From Cyclobacterium sp. SYSU L10401 (lineage in GTDB: Bacteria; Bacteroidota; Bacteroidia; Cytophagales; Cyclobacteriaceae), in assembly GCF_010993705.1 (NCBI RefSeq), contig NZ_WOFO01000004.1, forward strand, positions 372,001 through 436,000: DNA of 64,000 nucleotides, read 5' to 3'. The notes beneath the pieces were generated by a model, which saw only the letters and a program-made list of their open reading frames with translations, had not been told where the DNA came from and made no database searches. This document shows positions 62,076-64,000 of this stretch, piece after piece. Positions within the stretch are counted from its first letter, which is position 1. Every line of letters starts with the position of its first letter. A program made the position numbers and the translations under genes.

Positions 62076-63935
62076 ATGTATACCCTTACTGCCCCCTCAA
62101 GCCTTTTGTTGGTTTTTTTCTGCTGTTTTTCCCTCAACCTGCAGGCACAAACCGGTAGCCACCATGAGCCTGTCAGGTATATAGGAGGGAACAGTATAGA
62201 CCCGGACCGGCATGAGGGACGGTTGCGGTATGCCATAGGAGTGGAAAGCCGGCAAACCCTGAGGGTAAACAGGTCTCAGCCAGAACTCGCCGATGGCCAT
62301 GGATGGACGTATAACCATGCCTCCAACCTGGCCTATTGGGAGGGTAAATTTTACCAGCAATACCTGAGCAATCCGGTAGATGAACACATTGCCCCGGGTC
62401 AGACTTTATTGATCACTTCTGAAGACGGCAGGAGATGGTCTTCCCCTGAGGTGATATTCCCTCCATACCCGGCGCCAGAGGGAACAGAAATCCCGGCAGG
62501 GTATGATGGCTATATGATGCACCAGCGCATGGGGTTTTATACAAGCAAAAACGGAAAGTTGCTTACATTGGCTTTTTATGGACATACAGAAGACCCTTTT
62601 GAAGAAGGGGGTATCGGCCGGGTAGTACGGGAAATAAAAAAAGATGGCACTTTGGGTCCCATCTTTTTTATTCGGTACAGCAGCCATACCCATTGGAATG
62701 ATAGCAATACTGCTTTTCCTTTCTACCAATCCTCTCCCGATGAAGGCTTCAAAGCAGCCTGTGAGGAATTGCTGGCCAATACCCTCATGACCCTTCAGTG
62801 GAGGGATGAAGACAATGGAATGGATGGCTTCTATAAGGGAGAAAGGGGTGGATCTGCTTTTTCATTTTTTACCAGGAAAGATGGCAAAACTGTCGGCCTT
62901 TGGAAACGCTCTATGGCTGCACTCTCTGCAGATGGGGGTGAAAACTTTACGCCCTCCGTAAGAGCACCTACCCTTACCATGGCTGGCGGCAAAGTCTGGG
63001 GTCAAAAGACACGGGACGGCCGCTTCGCCATGGTATATAATCCCATCGATATTGACGAATACAGGTACCCCTTAATTGCTATCAGTTCTGATGATGGAAT
63101 CATTTTCGATGACATGGTACTGGTACAGGGAGAAGTGCCTGCCAGAAGATTTTACGGGAGATGGAAGGATTTTGGGCCTTGCTATGTGAGGGGAATCGTT
63201 CCTGGAAATGGCATGCCTCCCGGAAATGACATGTGGCTAACCTACAGCATGAATAAGGAAGACATGTGGGTCAGTCGAGTCCCCACACCTATACGCCATC
63301 GGGTCGGCGGTCCTGTGGATGATGATTTTGACCAATTGGAGGAAGCAGGGCTTGTACCGGATTGGAACATTTATGCCCCACTTTGGGCTCCGGTGAATGT
63401 GGTAAAAGCTCCGGATGGACCTGGACTGGCACTTGAGCTGAAAGATGAGGATCCTTACGATTATGCCCGTGCCATAAGGGTTTTTGAGGAATCAAAAGCA
63501 GTCCATGTATCATGGGAATTGATGGTAGCCCCCGAAAATGCCGGGCTCCTTGAAATGGATGTGGTGGACCAATATGGAAACCGGCCAGTCAGGATTAAAA
63601 TCAATCCGGAAAAGCAGCTCAGTTACATGGCAGGGCATCTTGAGCAAAAAATGGGAGAAGTGAAAGCCGGAGTTTGGCAAAAGCTCAGGCTGGAAATCAA
63701 CGCACAGCCATTTGGATCCTATGACCTGTACTGGAACGGACAATTGGTAGCAGAAAAAATACCCTTAACCGAAGCCGTCAAATCTGTGGAGCGGATTTCC
63801 TTTCGTACAGGTCCTTACCGAAACCTTCCCAACAGAAAGACTCCCAATGAAGATCCAGTGCCTCCCCTTCCAGGAGCAGATGATAAGGATGCCATGGCTT
63901 TGTTTTATATTGACAATGTGAAAGTTTCCGATTAA
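62076..63935 (+). CDS. Large exported sialidase-fold protein with C-terminal lectin-like domain
   Basis: The 619-residue protein has a signal peptide (residues 1-25, ending LQAQ). A propeller with Asp-box-like blades follows (SEDGRRW, SADGGENF, SSDDGIIFDD) to about residue 405. A C-terminal concanavalin-like sandwich (about 420-619) ends in FYIDNVKVSD. The central part has Arg- and acid-rich loops (RRFYGRWKDFGPCYVRG). No FRIP motif is seen. It follows the acetyltransferase by 4 bp. It is probably a secreted hydrolase that binds glycan through its C-terminal domain; the substrate is unknown. Confidence 0.75.
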   Translation: MYTLTAPSSLLLVFFCCFSLNLQAQTGSHHEPVRYIGGNSIDPDRHEGRLRYAIGVESRQTLRVNRSQPELADGHGWTYNHASNLAYWEGKFYQQYLSNPVDEHIAPGQTLLITSEDGRRWSSPEVIFPPYPAPEGTEIPAGYDGYMMHQRMGFYTSKNGKLLTLAFYGHTEDPFEEGGIGRVVREIKKDGTLGPIFFIRYSSHTHWNDSNTAFPFYQSSPDEGFKAACEELLANTLMTLQWRDEDNGMDGFYKGERGGSAFSFFTRKDGKTVGLWKRSMAALSADGGENFTPSVRAPTLTMAGGKVWGQKTRDGRFAMVYNPIDIDEYRYPLIAISSDDGIIFDDMVLVQGEVPARRFYGRWKDFGPCYVRGIVPGNGMPPGNDMWLTYSMNKEDMWVSRVPTPIRHRVGGPVDDDFDQLEEAGLVPDWNIYAPLWAPVNVVKAPDGPGLALELKDEDPYDYARAIRVFEESKAVHVSWELMVAPENAGLLEMDVVDQYGNRPVRIKINPEKQLSYMAGHLEQKMGEVKAGVWQKLRLEINAQPFGSYDLYWNGQLVAEKIPLTEAVKSVERISFRTGPYRNLPNRKTPNEDPVPPLPGADDKDAMALFYIDNVKVSD

Positions 63936-63951
63936 GCTGCCCGGATAGGAA

Positions 63952-64000
63952 TCAGTCATTCAAAGGATAGTATTGAAGGGTTTTGACAATTTCGTTGCGC
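63952..64000 (-). CDS. 3' end of a minus-strand gene (truncated by window edge)
   Basis: Reading the minus strand into the window gives the plausible protein tail EIVKTLQYYPLND followed by TGA at 63952-63954. Only 15 codons are visible, so the family cannot be named. It would be convergent with the 62076 gene. The frame has protein-like composition but could be chance. Confidence 0.35.
   Translation of the reverse strand, partial: RNEIVKTLQYYPLND

Noticed and set aside
1-64000. Prophage, integrative element, rRNA or tRNA genes
   Set aside because: No integrase, transposase, phage structural gene, or tRNA/rRNA-like sequence was recognised on reading both strands. A tRNA scan was not possible here.

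Overview
The window is chromosomal DNA from a Bacteroidota bacterium, most likely Cytophagales/Cyclobacteriaceae. The evidence is a SusC/SusD pair, an ECF sigma factor, TAnnTTTG-type -7 promoter boxes, many propeller lipoproteins and long co-directional minus-strand operons. No rRNA, tRNA, CRISPR array, transposase or prophage gene was recognised. The family assignments below come from reading motifs, not from database searches.

Region 1 (1-24.6 kb) is a catabolic regulon. An AraC-type regulator (23675-24553, +) sits beside two large minus-strand operons. Operon I (7904 down to 706) encodes an HpaI-type aldolase, an aldo/keto reductase, a Gfo/Idh oxidoreductase, two SDRs, RidA, an M19 dipeptidase and a ceramidase-like hydrolase. 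Operon II (23119 down to 13017) encodes two 3-hydroxyacyl-CoA-dehydrogenase-like proteins, a class III aminotransferase, a PhyH dioxygenase, a sodium symporter with an N-terminal HEAT lipoprotein part, a BNR-repeat protein and an amidohydrolase-aminotransferase fusion. A 16-base motif, ATGGTACTATTTTTCA, occurs exactly three times: once before operon I and twice between operon II and araC. It lies 41-42 bp from a -7-like box in each case. This is good evidence for one regulator governing both operons. The substrate is unknown; the enzyme set suggests an amino- and hydroxyl-bearing, perhaps nonulosonate-like, compound. Between the operons lie an effector-binding-domain protein, a Tat-exported BNR protein, a DUF1569-like protein, a MntA/HepT toxin-antitoxin pair bracketed by diverged direct repeats, and a putative methyltransferase.

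Region 2 (24.6-33.7 kb) holds five propeller-type lipoproteins, two of them tandem duplicates. They are separated by long non-coding blocks packed with a palindromic repeat family built on GGCTAAAGCC/GGCTTTAGCC (about 22 exact cores by eye).

Region 3 (33.8-64 kb) is a glycan-use locus: a PVC-type cytochrome/dehydrogenase, two more ceramidase-like proteins (one fused to DUF1080), a glycosidase-like protein, several BNR/sialidase-like propellers, a DapA/NanA-family lyase, SusC/SusD, an ECF sigma factor, a sigma-54 activator with a Glu in place of the phospho-Asp, a GH20 hexosaminidase, a NagX/HGSNAT-like acetyltransferase and a long two-domain propeller protein. A type II restriction-modification pair is lodged inside it, ending 2 bp before the next start codon. 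Recurrent loss of catalytic residues (ceramidase nucleophile Ser, sialidase FRIP motif, SDR Lys, HAD His) suggests that the family names overstate what is known of the chemistry.
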